Shown in pieces: positions 32,763-40,837 of a stretch of DNA of 64,000 bases (the first letter of the stretch is position 1; every line of letters begins with the position of its first letter). Origin of the DNA: UBA6022 sp049295575 (lineage in GTDB: Bacteria; Patescibacteriota; Saccharimonadia; Saccharimonadales; Saccharimonadaceae); contig JBAQQX010000002.1 of NCBI GenBank assembly GCA_049295575.1, positions 310,001 through 374,000 on the forward strand, in the 5' to 3' direction. The notes beneath the pieces were generated by a model. It made no database searches. It was not told where the DNA came from and saw only the letters and a list, made by a program, of their open reading frames with translations. A program made the position numbers and the translations under genes.

Positions 32763-34080
32763 GAGCCTTACCTATCGTGCGCATGCGAGGAGCGGTCGCC
32801 GCATTTACAAACCTTCCACCGATTCTATCCGGTGATATCCACGTGGAATCGGCATCCTCGTGACGCGTTAGTTGTCGTGCCTTAATCAAGCACTTGATGA
32901 CGGCAATGATCTGAATAAAATCCATGACGTAGAAGACGAAGTAGGCAACGGGAACATAGAGTGAGAGATATAGCCGTTCGCGACGACGCAGATGATTATT
33001 GTACCAGAGCGTCACGAGCATATAGATCGAGATAGTGACGTAGGCGCCAACGATGAGTAGTAAGCTCTTTTCCATGAATGTTAGGTAAATAGCGTATGCC
33101 CACGTAATCGGTAGTAGCAGAAGGGTTATTTCTGTCATGATAGCGGCCGGTAGTCGATAAATGGTAAGCATCGACGTATACTCGGGCTTGCTGACGCCAA
33201 TCATGTCGGCGTGCTTGAAAAGATTTTGCATGCTGCCGTATTTCCACCTGAATCGTTGCCGAAATAATGCCCGTAGATTCTCGACTGGTTCGGTCATCGC
33301 GACAATGTCCGCACCATAAACAACGCGGTGCTGTTTGTTGCCTTTGGCGACAACTTTCATGCTCAGACTAATGTCTTCGGTCATGGTGTCGGTGTCGTAG
33401 AAGCGGACCGATCTTATCGTATCCATTCGGTAGGTTGAGGCAACGCCGCCGATGACAAAGTCACAGTTAGTAATCGAATAGGACTTTTTTGATTGGTAAC
33501 TAATCATATGTTCGAACTTCTGGAGAATACTGAGAGTCGTGTGCTCGTTAAGTATTTGGACATTGGCGGCAACGCCGGCTACGGTCGGATCGGTAAAGTA
33601 GCTGACAGCACGTTCGATCGCGTCGGGCGCGAGGACCGAATCGGCATCGAGCATCATGACGAGCTCGCCTTTCACGTAGCGCCGTAGCGCATAGTTGAGT
33701 CCTGCCCCTTTGCCGACATTAATGCGTTTGTTGATAACACGAACGAGCCCACGGCCATGAGTATGACTGAAGCTACGAAGTATTCGTTTCGTGCCGTCGG
33801 TTGAGGCGTCGTTGACGACGATAACATCAATGTTGGTGTACGTGCTGGTCAATACTGAATTAAGACAGCGCACAATAACCTTCTCTTCATTATGAGCTGG
33901 AATTAAAATCGTGACATGTGGCGCGTACGTTGATTCAACGGTTGATTTACGTAGTAGATAGAGCCGCCGATGTTGCCAGATATCATAAGCACTGGCGCCG
34001 ATAAGGTAAAAGCCAAGGTGAACTACGTAGAGTATGCTCGTGATAGCAAAGAGATAGAGAACTACGGTGCTGACGATCAT
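32755..34080 (-). CDS. PgaC/IcaA-like GT2 synthase
   Basis: 441 aa. Helix at 5-27, GT-A domain (VTILIPAHNEE, VVNDASTDGT, MLDADSVL, TEDISLSMKV) and the processive motif QRFRW, then four or so C-terminal membrane helices. Best match is poly-beta-1,6-GlcNAc synthase; the two deacetylases downstream support a GlcNAc polymer, though hyaluronan- or chitin-like products cannot be excluded. The start overlaps the upstream small gene (ATGA). Confidence 0.87.
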   Translation of the reverse strand: MIVSTVVLYLFAITSILYVVHLGFYLIGASAYDIWQHRRLYLLRKSTVESTYAPHVTILIPAHNEEKVIVRCLNSVLTSTYTNIDVIVVNDASTDGTKRILRSFSHTHGRGLVRVINKRINVGKGAGLNYALRRYVKGELVMMLDADSVLAPDAIERAVSYFTDPTVAGVAANVQILNEHTTLSILQKFEHMISYQSKKSYSITNCDFVIGGVASTYRMDTIRSVRFYDTDTMTEDISLSMKVVAKGNKQHRVVYGADIVAMTEPVENLRALFRQRFRWKYGSMQNLFKHADMIGVSKPEYTSMLTIYRLPAAIMTEITLLLLPITWAYAIYLTFMEKSLLLIVGAYVTISIYMLVTLWYNNHLRRRERLYLSLYVPVAYFVFYVMDFIQIIAVIKCLIKARQLTRHEDADSTWISPDRIGGRFVNAATAPRMRTIGKAHE

Positions 34081-34298
34081 GACTTTTTACCTGCGATTTT
34101 CGAGCTATGTGTGTGTTGACTGTATGATGATCGCATAATGAAGGTTGCCAGGTGCCGGACAGCCATACTAATTGCGATAATAATCCATATTGCGATACTG
34201 ATAAGTCCTAGAACGGTGAGGAGTGTTGTGGCGCGGACGTGCTCAAAGCCAGTGAATTGATTGAAGTCAAATACGGTTGATAGTAATTCGGGTAACAT
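34077..34298 (-). CDS. Small membrane protein of the PgaC-like operon
   Basis: 73 aa with one strong membrane helix (ATTLLTVLGLISIAIWIIIAISMAV) and a basic His/Ser/Lys tail. First gene of the operon, coupled to the synthase. Its place and size suggest an accessory subunit comparable to PgaD/IcaD, but there is no clear sequence similarity. Confidence 0.65.
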   Translation of the reverse strand: MLPELLSTVFDFNQFTGFEHVRATTLLTVLGLISIAIWIIIAISMAVRHLATFIMRSSYSQHTHSSKIAGKKS

Positions 34299-34352
34299 GT
34301 TATTCTCCCCACTCTCTTGTTTAGGTTATCGTACGGTATATAAGACACAGAC

Positions 34353-34616
34353 TTACGCCAGACGCCGTAATATTGCTATAAATGGTCGATGAGTATCGCT
34401 ACGTAGAGTGCTGGCTTCGTCGATTAATTTTTTGATGCGACGTATGTCAAACTCGAGAAACTCGCGTTCTAGTTTTCTAATCGATTGAACGTTTTTCGGT
34501 TCGTTTTTATTTTTAAGATCACGGCTAACATGTTCGTAGCGCGTATTAAGACGGTCAAGCTTTTCGCGAAGATTCTGGACAGTAAACATCGCTGAAGCGG
34601 TTGCGTATTTTTCCAT
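34353..34616 (-). CDS. Gre-factor N-terminal coiled-coil-like protein
   Basis: 87 aa from ATG 34616 with AGGAGG upstream. It looks like the coiled-coil half of a GreA-type factor alone: FTVQNLREKLDRLNTRYEHVSRDLKNKNEPKN and KLEREFLEFDIRRIKKLIDEASTL parallel the same regions of the 150-aa paralog at 38779, which goes on into a GreA C-terminal domain. Here the protein stops after LRRLA. It faces a crp-like gene, as the paralog does. Confidence 0.6.
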   Translation of the reverse strand: MEKYATASAMFTVQNLREKLDRLNTRYEHVSRDLKNKNEPKNVQSIRKLEREFLEFDIRRIKKLIDEASTLRSDTHRPFIAILRRLA

Positions 34617-34681
34617 TGTCACCTCCTATTGCCTTACATTTCCTACAATGTAATATAACTCACACAAGGACTGCCTGTTCG

Positions 34682-34693
34682 TGATAGCTATCA
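34682..34693 (-). promoter_or_regulatory. Palindrome between the Gre-like and first crp-like genes
   Basis: Perfect TGATAGCTATCA, within CGTGAT-AGCT-ATCAAA, a degenerate Crp-like box. Its centre is 29.5 bp from TTATAT (34658-34653), a -10 for the minus-strand gene. Confidence 0.5.
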
Positions 34694-34702
34694 AAACAGT
34701 AC

Positions 34703-34718
34703 TGTGATATTGCGCACA
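34703..34718 (+). promoter_or_regulatory. Crp-like box before the first crp-like gene
   Basis: TGTGATATTGCGCACA. Shares TGTGAT and TGCGCACA with the box before the GH10 gene. Its spacing to the TATGAT at 34732 (21.5 bp) is not the class II spacing, so it could mediate autorepression. Confidence 0.6.
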
Positions 34719-34751
34719 ATCGAATTAGGAGTATGATGAAATTGGAAGCAA

Positions 34752-35450
34752 GTGAGTAGAGATAATGAAAGATCTGTCGATATGCCAGCCATGACATCTA
34801 TGAATTCTACCTCACGTCAGGCGGTTGACGATTTCTTTAGTCCGTACCCTCTCAAGTACTATAGAAAAGGTCATATTCTCATTCTGTCGGGTGAAACAGC
34901 ACCGTCTGCGTTCTATCTTGTCGAGGGAAAGATACGTATTTACGACATATCGTATCGAGGCGATGAAATTATGATTCATGCCTTTCAGGCCCCTGCCTTC
35001 TTCCCATTATCGTTAATCGTGAATTCGACGACGACTCGATATATTTATGAGGCGAGCACTGATATTGCCGTTCGACAGGCGCCCATTGATGATACGAAAC
35101 GATTTCTTGAAACTCATCCGTCGGTCGTTTTCGAGTTACTCTCGACGCTTTATAGAACTCTCGATAATGTACTCGAACGTATGGTGCATTTTATTTCCAG
35201 CGGTGCAAAAAATCGCCTGATCTACAGCCTCATTGCCGAGTGCAAGCAATTCGGCCAGAAGCAAGACGACGGCAGCTACATCGTTGCGATTAGCGAACGT
35301 GAGCTCGGTTCACGCGCTGGACTGTCGCGAGAAACGGTGAGCCGCGAAGCTAGGGTGTTGAAGATTGCGAAGTTGATTGAAGTTCATCACAGCTCGATTA
35401 TTATACCGAACCTCAAGCGCTTAGAGCGTTACCTCGAGATTCATAACTAG
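34752..35450 (+). CDS. Crp/Fnr-family transcriptional regulator 1
   Basis: 232 aa if GTG 34752 is used; an internal ATG (34782) is possible. Cupin-like sensor domain (YYRKGHILILSGETAPSAFYLVEGKIRIYDI), long dimerisation helix, and winged helix with ISERELGSRAGLSRETVSREARVL. The RET-x-SR helix matches GTGA recognition. The cyclic-nucleotide cassette is altered: FFPLSLIVNSTTTRY replaces the GE(L/I)-xx-R-S motif, and there are no FNR cysteines, so the signal is unknown. Paralog of the gene at 39427. Confidence 0.88.
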   Translation: MSRDNERSVDMPAMTSMNSTSRQAVDDFFSPYPLKYYRKGHILILSGETAPSAFYLVEGKIRIYDISYRGDEIMIHAFQAPAFFPLSLIVNSTTTRYIYEASTDIAVRQAPIDDTKRFLETHPSVVFELLSTLYRTLDNVLERMVHFISSGAKNRLIYSLIAECKQFGQKQDDGSYIVAISERELGSRAGLSRETVSREARVLKIAKLIEVHHSSIIIPNLKRLERYLEIHN

Positions 35451-35470
35451 TTAAACAGTTACCGGTCTAA

Positions 35471-35486
35471 TGTGATCCTGCGCACA
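35471..35486 (+). promoter_or_regulatory. Crp-like box before the GH10 gene
   Basis: TGTGATCCTGCGCACA, centre 29.5 bp before TAGAAT (35508-35513), so about -41.5 to the predicted start at 35520. Confidence 0.65.
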
Positions 35487-35535
35487 TAAGTTTTTACTTG
35501 TTGCGCGTAGAATCATGATAGCGGAGGATTCGTTC

Positions 35536-37287
35536 ATGACTAAACAATGGATCAAAATGATACGGAGGCTGTATGAATATAGGTATCTCACGCTTGCAAT
35601 TGTTGGCGTTTTTGTTTTGTTGGGTGTCGTGGCATGGCTTGGGCGATCGTCGATGAATGTTTCTGCCAGTGACAATACAGTTAACCTGCTCAGATCCGGC
35701 TGGAACTATATGCCCGGAGTGTCGCCTCAGTCTGATGGCCTTCACGTCTCTTATGTCGGGCGAGGTATCGTCAAGCAAGATGGCACGTTCGGACAGGCTA
35801 ATCCGGCGATAAATACGTATGGCACGTATTTAAGTACGCCTGGGGATTTCGCTATCCACGGGACGTTGGCCAACATCAATGGCGGCGCTACGATTCGTCT
35901 TTATGATAGCGTGCCAATCGTTCAGGATGAGTTTAGGAGTGAGACGAGAGGTCTTGAACTCAAGATCACAAAAAATGATATACGCGTGGCTGCGTGGGGC
36001 GACGCTACAAAACAGGCACCGGAAAAGCAGTCCCCGGTTGAAACGCATACGTATGCTCTCGCCTCTTCATCGACAGTCTCGCTATCGATTATGCGTAGTG
36101 GTGACAGAATGACAGTCAACGCTAATGGCAACAATCTCGTGACGTTATCGACACGTAATCTTGTACGTGATCGAGTGTGGCTCGGGTTATCTGCGGAACG
36201 ACCGGGAGACAGCTGGGTACTTAGTCGCCTGGAGGCTGATGGACTAAAAGATAGCGTAGCGAACAACGCTCAAAACGCATTACCGTATACTAAGTCGAGC
36301 AGTGGAATTCAGGCGCTTGCGACCGCGAAACGACCTGGTTTTTTGGTTGGTGCTGCGGCAGCATTCGGCCTGGCGGTGAGTGATGCGGACTACGCCCGTA
36401 CGTTATTTGGCGGTGACTTTGGTCAGTTAACACCTGAGAATGCGTTGAAATGGCAGTTTATTCATCCGCAGCCCGACGTATATGATTTTAAGGAGGCGGA
36501 CGCAATGGTCGATCTTGCGAGAAAGAATAAGTTATCGGTTCACGGACACACGCTCGTGTTTGGCGAGGCAAATCCTGCTTGGGTACGCGCTCTTCCGATT
36601 GTGACGGCGTCAGACAAAGAACGTATCAAACAGACCATGATTGACCATATACGTCAGACAGTCGGTCACTTCAAGGGTAAGATTGCATCGTGGGATGTCG
36701 TCAATGAGCCGTTAGCGGACTATGATACGGATGCTGGTGTAAGTGGCCTGAGGAAGCATCTATGGTATGAGGCGCTTGGCGAAAGCTATATCGCCACAGC
36801 ATTTAAGACGGCGCACGAGGCTGATCCTCGGGCGAAGCTTTATATAAACGAGTTTGGGCTCGAGGATGATGACGAGCGCTGGCAGGTATTTTTAGCACTT
36901 GTATCACGACTGAAATCTCAAGGTGTGCCAATCGACGGAGTCGGCTTTCAGGCACACGTATATGAGCCTGGTGATGAGATAGATCCGGCTACTTTACGCG
37001 GGCGCATTCAGGTGCTTGCAAAGCTTGGGCTGACGTCTCGAATATCTGAAATGGATGTCCATCGTGAGAATGGTAGTACGGCACAGGCAAAACAGTACAC
37101 CGATATCTTCAATGTGTGCCTTACGGAGCCAAGTTGCGCATCATGGTCAACGTGGGGCGTGAGCGATCGGTATAATATGTCACTGGATGATGACGACTCT
37201 ATTAATCAGGGCCAAGATTTTCTATGGGACGCGCGCATGCAGCCAACCCAGGCCCTGCGTTCACTTCGTGATATGCTGTCGAGCTGA
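35536..37287 (+). CDS. Membrane-anchored GH10 endo-beta-1,4-xylanase
   Basis: 583 aa from ATG 35536 (GGAGG eight bases upstream). Signal-anchor at about 20-38, a beta-sandwich of roughly 190 residues, then a GH10 TIM barrel: WDVVNEPL holds the acid/base Glu391 and ISEMDVH the nucleophile Glu505; GHTLVFGEANPAW and DGVGFQAHVY are also typical (His of the LVWH motif is replaced). Acts on xylan or a related beta-1,4-glycan outside the cell. Directly follows crp-like gene 1 and has a Crp-like box. Confidence 0.92.
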   Translation: MTKQWIKMIRRLYEYRYLTLAIVGVFVLLGVVAWLGRSSMNVSASDNTVNLLRSGWNYMPGVSPQSDGLHVSYVGRGIVKQDGTFGQANPAINTYGTYLSTPGDFAIHGTLANINGGATIRLYDSVPIVQDEFRSETRGLELKITKNDIRVAAWGDATKQAPEKQSPVETHTYALASSSTVSLSIMRSGDRMTVNANGNNLVTLSTRNLVRDRVWLGLSAERPGDSWVLSRLEADGLKDSVANNAQNALPYTKSSSGIQALATAKRPGFLVGAAAAFGLAVSDADYARTLFGGDFGQLTPENALKWQFIHPQPDVYDFKEADAMVDLARKNKLSVHGHTLVFGEANPAWVRALPIVTASDKERIKQTMIDHIRQTVGHFKGKIASWDVVNEPLADYDTDAGVSGLRKHLWYEALGESYIATAFKTAHEADPRAKLYINEFGLEDDDERWQVFLALVSRLKSQGVPIDGVGFQAHVYEPGDEIDPATLRGRIQVLAKLGLTSRISEMDVHRENGSTAQAKQYTDIFNVCLTEPSCASWSTWGVSDRYNMSLDDDDSINQGQDFLWDARMQPTQALRSLRDMLSS

Positions 37288-37371
37288 CTCTTATTTTGAA
37301 CAAAAGAAGACTCCGGCCGTGGCTGAAGCTGTGTAGATTCTTCTTTTTACTTGCGTGAGGTCTCGGTATAC

Positions 37372-37806
37372 TTACGCGATGAAACTAGGAGTTCGAGTAG
37401 CCTGCTCTACTGTAAACTTATAGACAAGTTGCTCTGAGCGAATGTCGCTATCTTTTAATGACTCCGGATTAATGAACGCGACGTCATCGGCGTCTTGACC
37501 GATGCCAAATTCAAATGGCGCCTCAACGTTTATTTCAAACACCAGCCATAGCAGCCAGGTCTCTTTGCGTTCGAGGTAAAGATGCTCGGTTCCGACGAAT
37601 TGTTCGGTAAACGGCGCGGTAATTAAGGTTTCTTCGTACAGCTCACGTGCAAGCGCAGCGTGCAGATCTTCGCCGTGATCCATGCCACCGCCAGGCAGGC
37701 TCCAGGCACTGCCGTTTTCCTTAACGACAAGTACTTCTCCTTGGGTATTACGAATAATAGCTTTTGTCGAAACTCGGTAGTGCGCATCTGGATATTTTCC
37801 ACTCAT
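37372..37806 (-). CDS. Nudix hydrolase
   Basis: 144 aa from ATG 37806 (MSGKYPDAHYRV). The -10 TATGAT ends 6 bases before this ATG, so the mRNA is predicted to start at the codon; the longer frame upstream is unlikely. Nudix box GGGMDHGEDLHAALARELYEET with the catalytic REL-x-EE; the final Gly is Leu-Ile. Substrate unknown. Confidence 0.82.
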   Translation of the reverse strand: MSGKYPDAHYRVSTKAIIRNTQGEVLVVKENGSAWSLPGGGMDHGEDLHAALARELYEETLITAPFTEQFVGTEHLYLERKETWLLWLVFEINVEAPFEFGIGQDADDVAFINPESLKDSDIRSEQLVYKFTVEQATRTPSFIA

Positions 37807-37907
37807 CTGATCATCATAGCAAATGATGCATCTTTGAAAAAGACAAATCATATTCTTGGGATAGAAAAATATAGGCGCGGATAGAGTTTACTAGTATAAT
37901 TTGCCCT

Positions 37908-38243
37908 ATGGCATACGGAACAATCATTCAGTTATGCGTACTTGCGCTACTTGCAAAAGGTATGGATACGTACCGCTGGAAAATCTACTGGCCAGCGCTA
38001 TTTGCGGTTACTGCACCTGTTGCGCTCGCATTTGCTACCGGGTGGATCGTTGGACAGCCTAACTGGCAGCTCATCTCGCCGACTAATCTCACCCTGCTCC
38101 TCTTTCAATATCTAGCTGCGCTTATTGTGTTTAATTTTCTAAAGCTCTATGAAGATACGATCGCGGCATGGCTCATGATTCTTTTGGGCGGCGGCATGCT
38201 TATATATATGATTGTTCCCGCTCTTGTTGGGCTGTTTTTGTAG
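37908..38243 (+). CDS. Membrane protein, 111 aa
   Basis: Three to four membrane helices (IIQLCVLALLAKGM, PALFAVTAPVALAFATGWIV, LTLLLFQYLAALIVFNFL, AWLMILLGGGMLIYMIVPALVGLF). No known family. TATAAT ends 7 bases before the ATG with no Shine-Dalgarno: leaderless. Divergent from the Nudix gene. Confidence 0.65.
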   Translation: MAYGTIIQLCVLALLAKGMDTYRWKIYWPALFAVTAPVALAFATGWIVGQPNWQLISPTNLTLLLFQYLAALIVFNFLKLYEDTIAAWLMILLGGGMLIYMIVPALVGLFL

Positions 38244-38252
38244 CCGGGATAG

Positions 38253-38747
38253 CTAGCTGTTCATTAGGGGCATGAGAGCAAGTACGGCCCGTTGATACGG
38301 ATCGCCGTGTGGAAACATGTCGATTAGCGCAACAGCACTGCAGGTAATAGCCTCGCCTTCGTACAATCTCTTATGTGATTGAACAGTTGCGTGGGCGCGG
38401 TAGCCATCTTTATGGTATTCGGGATTATTAAAGACTGCATTGTGTTTTTCAAGAAATGTGATGACATCATTATGCAGCGAGATAAGCTCTGAACTCATGG
38501 TGAGGATAGTAACCTGCGTATGCTGCTGAGCACCGAACCATTCGTCATGACTAGCGACTGCCGTAACAGGTCGTCGACTTGCTAGAAGACTAGCTAGCTG
38601 TTCGCGGAGATTATCTTTTTCCCAGTCAATCGCGAACGTATCGGCGAGCGTAATATGAAGTGGCCAATTCGTCGAGGTGTATTCGATGCCAGCGGCGAGC
38701 GGCTCGAGCGGCATGATTAGCGTGTATTTTTGTGTATACTTTGGCAT
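38253..38747 (-). CDS. 2H phosphoesterase / 2'-5' RNA ligase-like protein
   Basis: 164 aa with two H-x-T motifs, HITLAD (near residue 31) and HATVQ (near 120), the catalytic pair of the 2H superfamily. Cytosolic; likely acts on a cyclic phosphate or 2'-5' linked nucleotide. TAGAAT ends 7 bases before the ATG: leaderless. Confidence 0.75.
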   Translation of the reverse strand: MPKYTQKYTLIMPLEPLAAGIEYTSTNWPLHITLADTFAIDWEKDNLREQLASLLASRRPVTAVASHDEWFGAQQHTQVTILTMSSELISLHNDVITFLEKHNAVFNNPEYHKDGYRAHATVQSHKRLYEGEAITCSAVALIDMFPHGDPYQRAVLALMPLMNS

Positions 38748-38778
38748 AGCCTCATTCTAGCAGAAAGCGCATGAACAG

Positions 38779-39231
38779 TTATTCGATATCGAGGACGGTG
38801 ATGCGTAGTCGCACTTTTGGCGTAATGATAATGACTGAGTCATCGATTTGGCAGCCGATTAGCGCTGAGCCAACCGGAGATTGCACGGAGATAAAGCCTT
38901 CGAGTGGGTCGGCTTCAAGCGGATCGACGAGCGTAATGATATGTTTCTCGCCTGTATTCTCCTGGACGTAGGTTACTTTTGCCCCCTGCTCTACTTGTTG
39001 CGGACGGGCGCTTCGTTCAAGGATAGTAGCGTTTGATAAGATCGTTTCAACCTTGAGCATATCCGATGAAATAATTTCTCGTTCAATTCGCTTGCTCGCA
39101 AGGATGCTTTGACTTTGTGTCTTATCTTTAAGGTCCTGAGTAATGCGTTCGTAGCGTTCTTTAAGATAATCAAATTGTGATCGAAGTTTTTTGATACCGA
39201 AAGTTGTCAGTGTTGTTGTGTGGTGGTACAT
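38779..39231 (-). CDS. GreA/GreB-family elongation factor-like protein
   Basis: 150 aa. N-terminal coiled coil (FGIKKLRSQFDYLKERYERITQDLKDKTQSQS, KRIEREIISSDMLKVETILSNA) and C-terminal FKBP-like domain (VTYVQENTGEKHIITLVDPLEADP, ISVQSPVGSALIGCQIDDSV), the GreA order. The acidic tip residues of true GreA (D41/E44) are not obvious: the tip reads DLKDKTQSQS. It may bind the polymerase secondary channel without promoting cleavage. AAGGAG precedes the ATG; divergent from crp-like gene 2. Confidence 0.8.
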   Translation of the reverse strand: MYHHTTTLTTFGIKKLRSQFDYLKERYERITQDLKDKTQSQSILASKRIEREIISSDMLKVETILSNATILERSARPQQVEQGAKVTYVQENTGEKHIITLVDPLEADPLEGFISVQSPVGSALIGCQIDDSVIIITPKVRLRITVLDIE

Positions 39232-39322
39232 GGTAGATTCTCCTTATGCTTATTAATTACTCAATGGATCAATCATATGCTATCAACTAGCATGAATTCC
39301 GTAGCATCGAATAATAAAAATG

Positions 39323-39338
39323 TGTGATCTACATCACA
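39323..39338 (+). promoter_or_regulatory. Crp-like box before the second crp-like gene
   Basis: TGTGATCTACATCACA, perfect half-sites, nearly the E. coli Crp consensus. Centre 29.5 bp before CATAAT (39360-39365), predicted start 39372. Likely positive autoregulation, and possibly control of the divergent gre-like gene. Confidence 0.75.
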
Positions 39339-39426
39339 TGTATACTAGCTAATGTATAGCATAATACGGTAAAGCTTTAAGGTATATCAGCGACACGCCG
39401 AGGATAGACGACGGACATACACCATT

Positions 39427-40089
39427 ATGACAAGTGCACCAATGGACAATATGACGCAACAGAGCCTAAATGATTTCTTTTCGCAGTACCCCGTAAAACG
39501 GTATCATAGCGGACAGCTTCTTATTTACGCCCATGAAGACCCCACGGGGATCTTCTATCTTGAAAGTGGCGAGGTGCGTAAATATGACATTGGTCCTGAT
39601 GGAGAAGAAGTTGTCCTAAACGTATTTAAATCCAAAGTATTCTTCCCTATGTCATGGGCAATTAATAGGACTGCCAATCAGTATTTTTTTGAATCAACGA
39701 CACCGATTGAAGTCCGCCGCGCTCCAGCTGACGCATTCACCGCCTATCTCGAATCTCATCCAAAGATTATTCTCTCATTGCTCAAACAGGTTTATAGCGG
39801 CCTGGAAGATACACAGCACCGCGTCATCCTTTTGATGGACGGCGATGCCTATCATCGACTCCTGTTTGAACTCATGATGGAGGGTAAGCGATCGGGTGAA
39901 ATGCGCAGTGACGGCTCGTGCGTTGTGACGGTCAGCTTGGCCGATCTTGCGCAGCGTGCGGGACTGACACGCGAAACAATTAGCCGTGAACTGGGAAAAA
40001 TTATCCAATCCAGTCATCTTATCTCACGCCAGGGCCGTTCGCTTGTCATTCATGATTTCAAGGAATTTGAAAAGCAATTCAATGAATAG
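39427..40089 (+). CDS. Crp/Fnr-family transcriptional regulator 2
   Basis: 220 aa. Sensor domain (RYHSGQLLIYAHEDPTGIFYLESGEVRKYDI), dimer helix and winged helix with LADLAQRAGLTRETISRELGKI. Arg, Glu and the second Arg of RETISR match Crp residues 180, 181 and 185 that read GTGA. The phosphate-binding arginine region reads FFPMSWAINRTANQYF, so cyclic nucleotide binding in the usual way is doubtful. Leader of about 55 bases with a poor ribosome site. Best candidate to read the TGTGAT boxes in this window. Confidence 0.9.
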   Translation: MTSAPMDNMTQQSLNDFFSQYPVKRYHSGQLLIYAHEDPTGIFYLESGEVRKYDIGPDGEEVVLNVFKSKVFFPMSWAINRTANQYFFESTTPIEVRRAPADAFTAYLESHPKIILSLLKQVYSGLEDTQHRVILLMDGDAYHRLLFELMMEGKRSGEMRSDGSCVVTVSLADLAQRAGLTRETISRELGKIIQSSHLISRQGRSLVIHDFKEFEKQFNE

Positions 40090-40134
40090 CACGACACCCC
40101 TCCCGTTGTCGTCATATTTTGTTGCCTTGATCTC

Positions 40135-40800
40135 TTATTCGCTGCGGCGTAGTAGCCCTGCGAGCTCGTGACCAAGTGTGCGATGAGACGGCGTAGTAAT
40201 GTGGCAGCCATCCTCGCCAACATCTGTAAGACGCGCGGCGTCAACGAAGTCGAGACTGTGGTGTTTGGCGAGCGCCTCAAGACGGGCGGCAAGTTCGTGA
40301 GATTTAAGAACAGAACTATGGTCGTAAATGCCAGGTGTCGGCATGCTCTTGTGAAAAAGAGGCATAGCGTCGTTCATGTACGGCGGGCTAACTATGACAA
40401 TTTTGGGCTTCGTTGGGTAATCTGCATAGGAAGTATTGATATAGTCTACGTACTGCTCTATCGCATCGGCAATCTGGTCTACGGAGCGCTCGTACCTTGT
40501 TTTAAGATCATTTGTTCCTAGCATGATGATTATGACATCGACTGGGCTATGGCTTTCAAGGCAGGCCTTGAAATACGTCAGGCCATTACGGCCTGGTTTA
40601 TTCAGATTGGGGTGCTCGAGATCCGTAGTGCGGCCACCGAGTCCCTCCTCGATAACATAGTATGTGTCGCCAAGCTCTTCTTGAAGCACTCCTGTCCAGC
40701 GTTCATTGGCGGCAAATCGGCCGCTTCTGTCTGGCTTTTGACCGTACGTGTTAGAGTCTCCATAGCAAAGAATTGAGAGGGCGTGAGGTAGTATGTTCAT
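40135..40800 (-). CDS. SGNH/GDSL hydrolase, cytosolic
   Basis: 221 aa with block I CYGDSNTYG (Ser), block II GLGGRT, block III LGTNDLK and block V DGCHITTPSHRTLG (Asp and His). Related to arylesterases and TesA-type thioesterases; no signal peptide. TATAGA lies just before the ATG. Not co-transcribed with the next SGNH gene by any visible signal. Confidence 0.87.
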   Translation of the reverse strand: MNILPHALSILCYGDSNTYGQKPDRSGRFAANERWTGVLQEELGDTYYVIEEGLGGRTTDLEHPNLNKPGRNGLTYFKACLESHSPVDVIIIMLGTNDLKTRYERSVDQIADAIEQYVDYINTSYADYPTKPKIVIVSPPYMNDAMPLFHKSMPTPGIYDHSSVLKSHELAARLEALAKHHSLDFVDAARLTDVGEDGCHITTPSHRTLGHELAGLLRRSE

Positions 40801-40837
40801 GATTCTATAGTAGCAGAGTGATCAATTGTTCGGCTCA

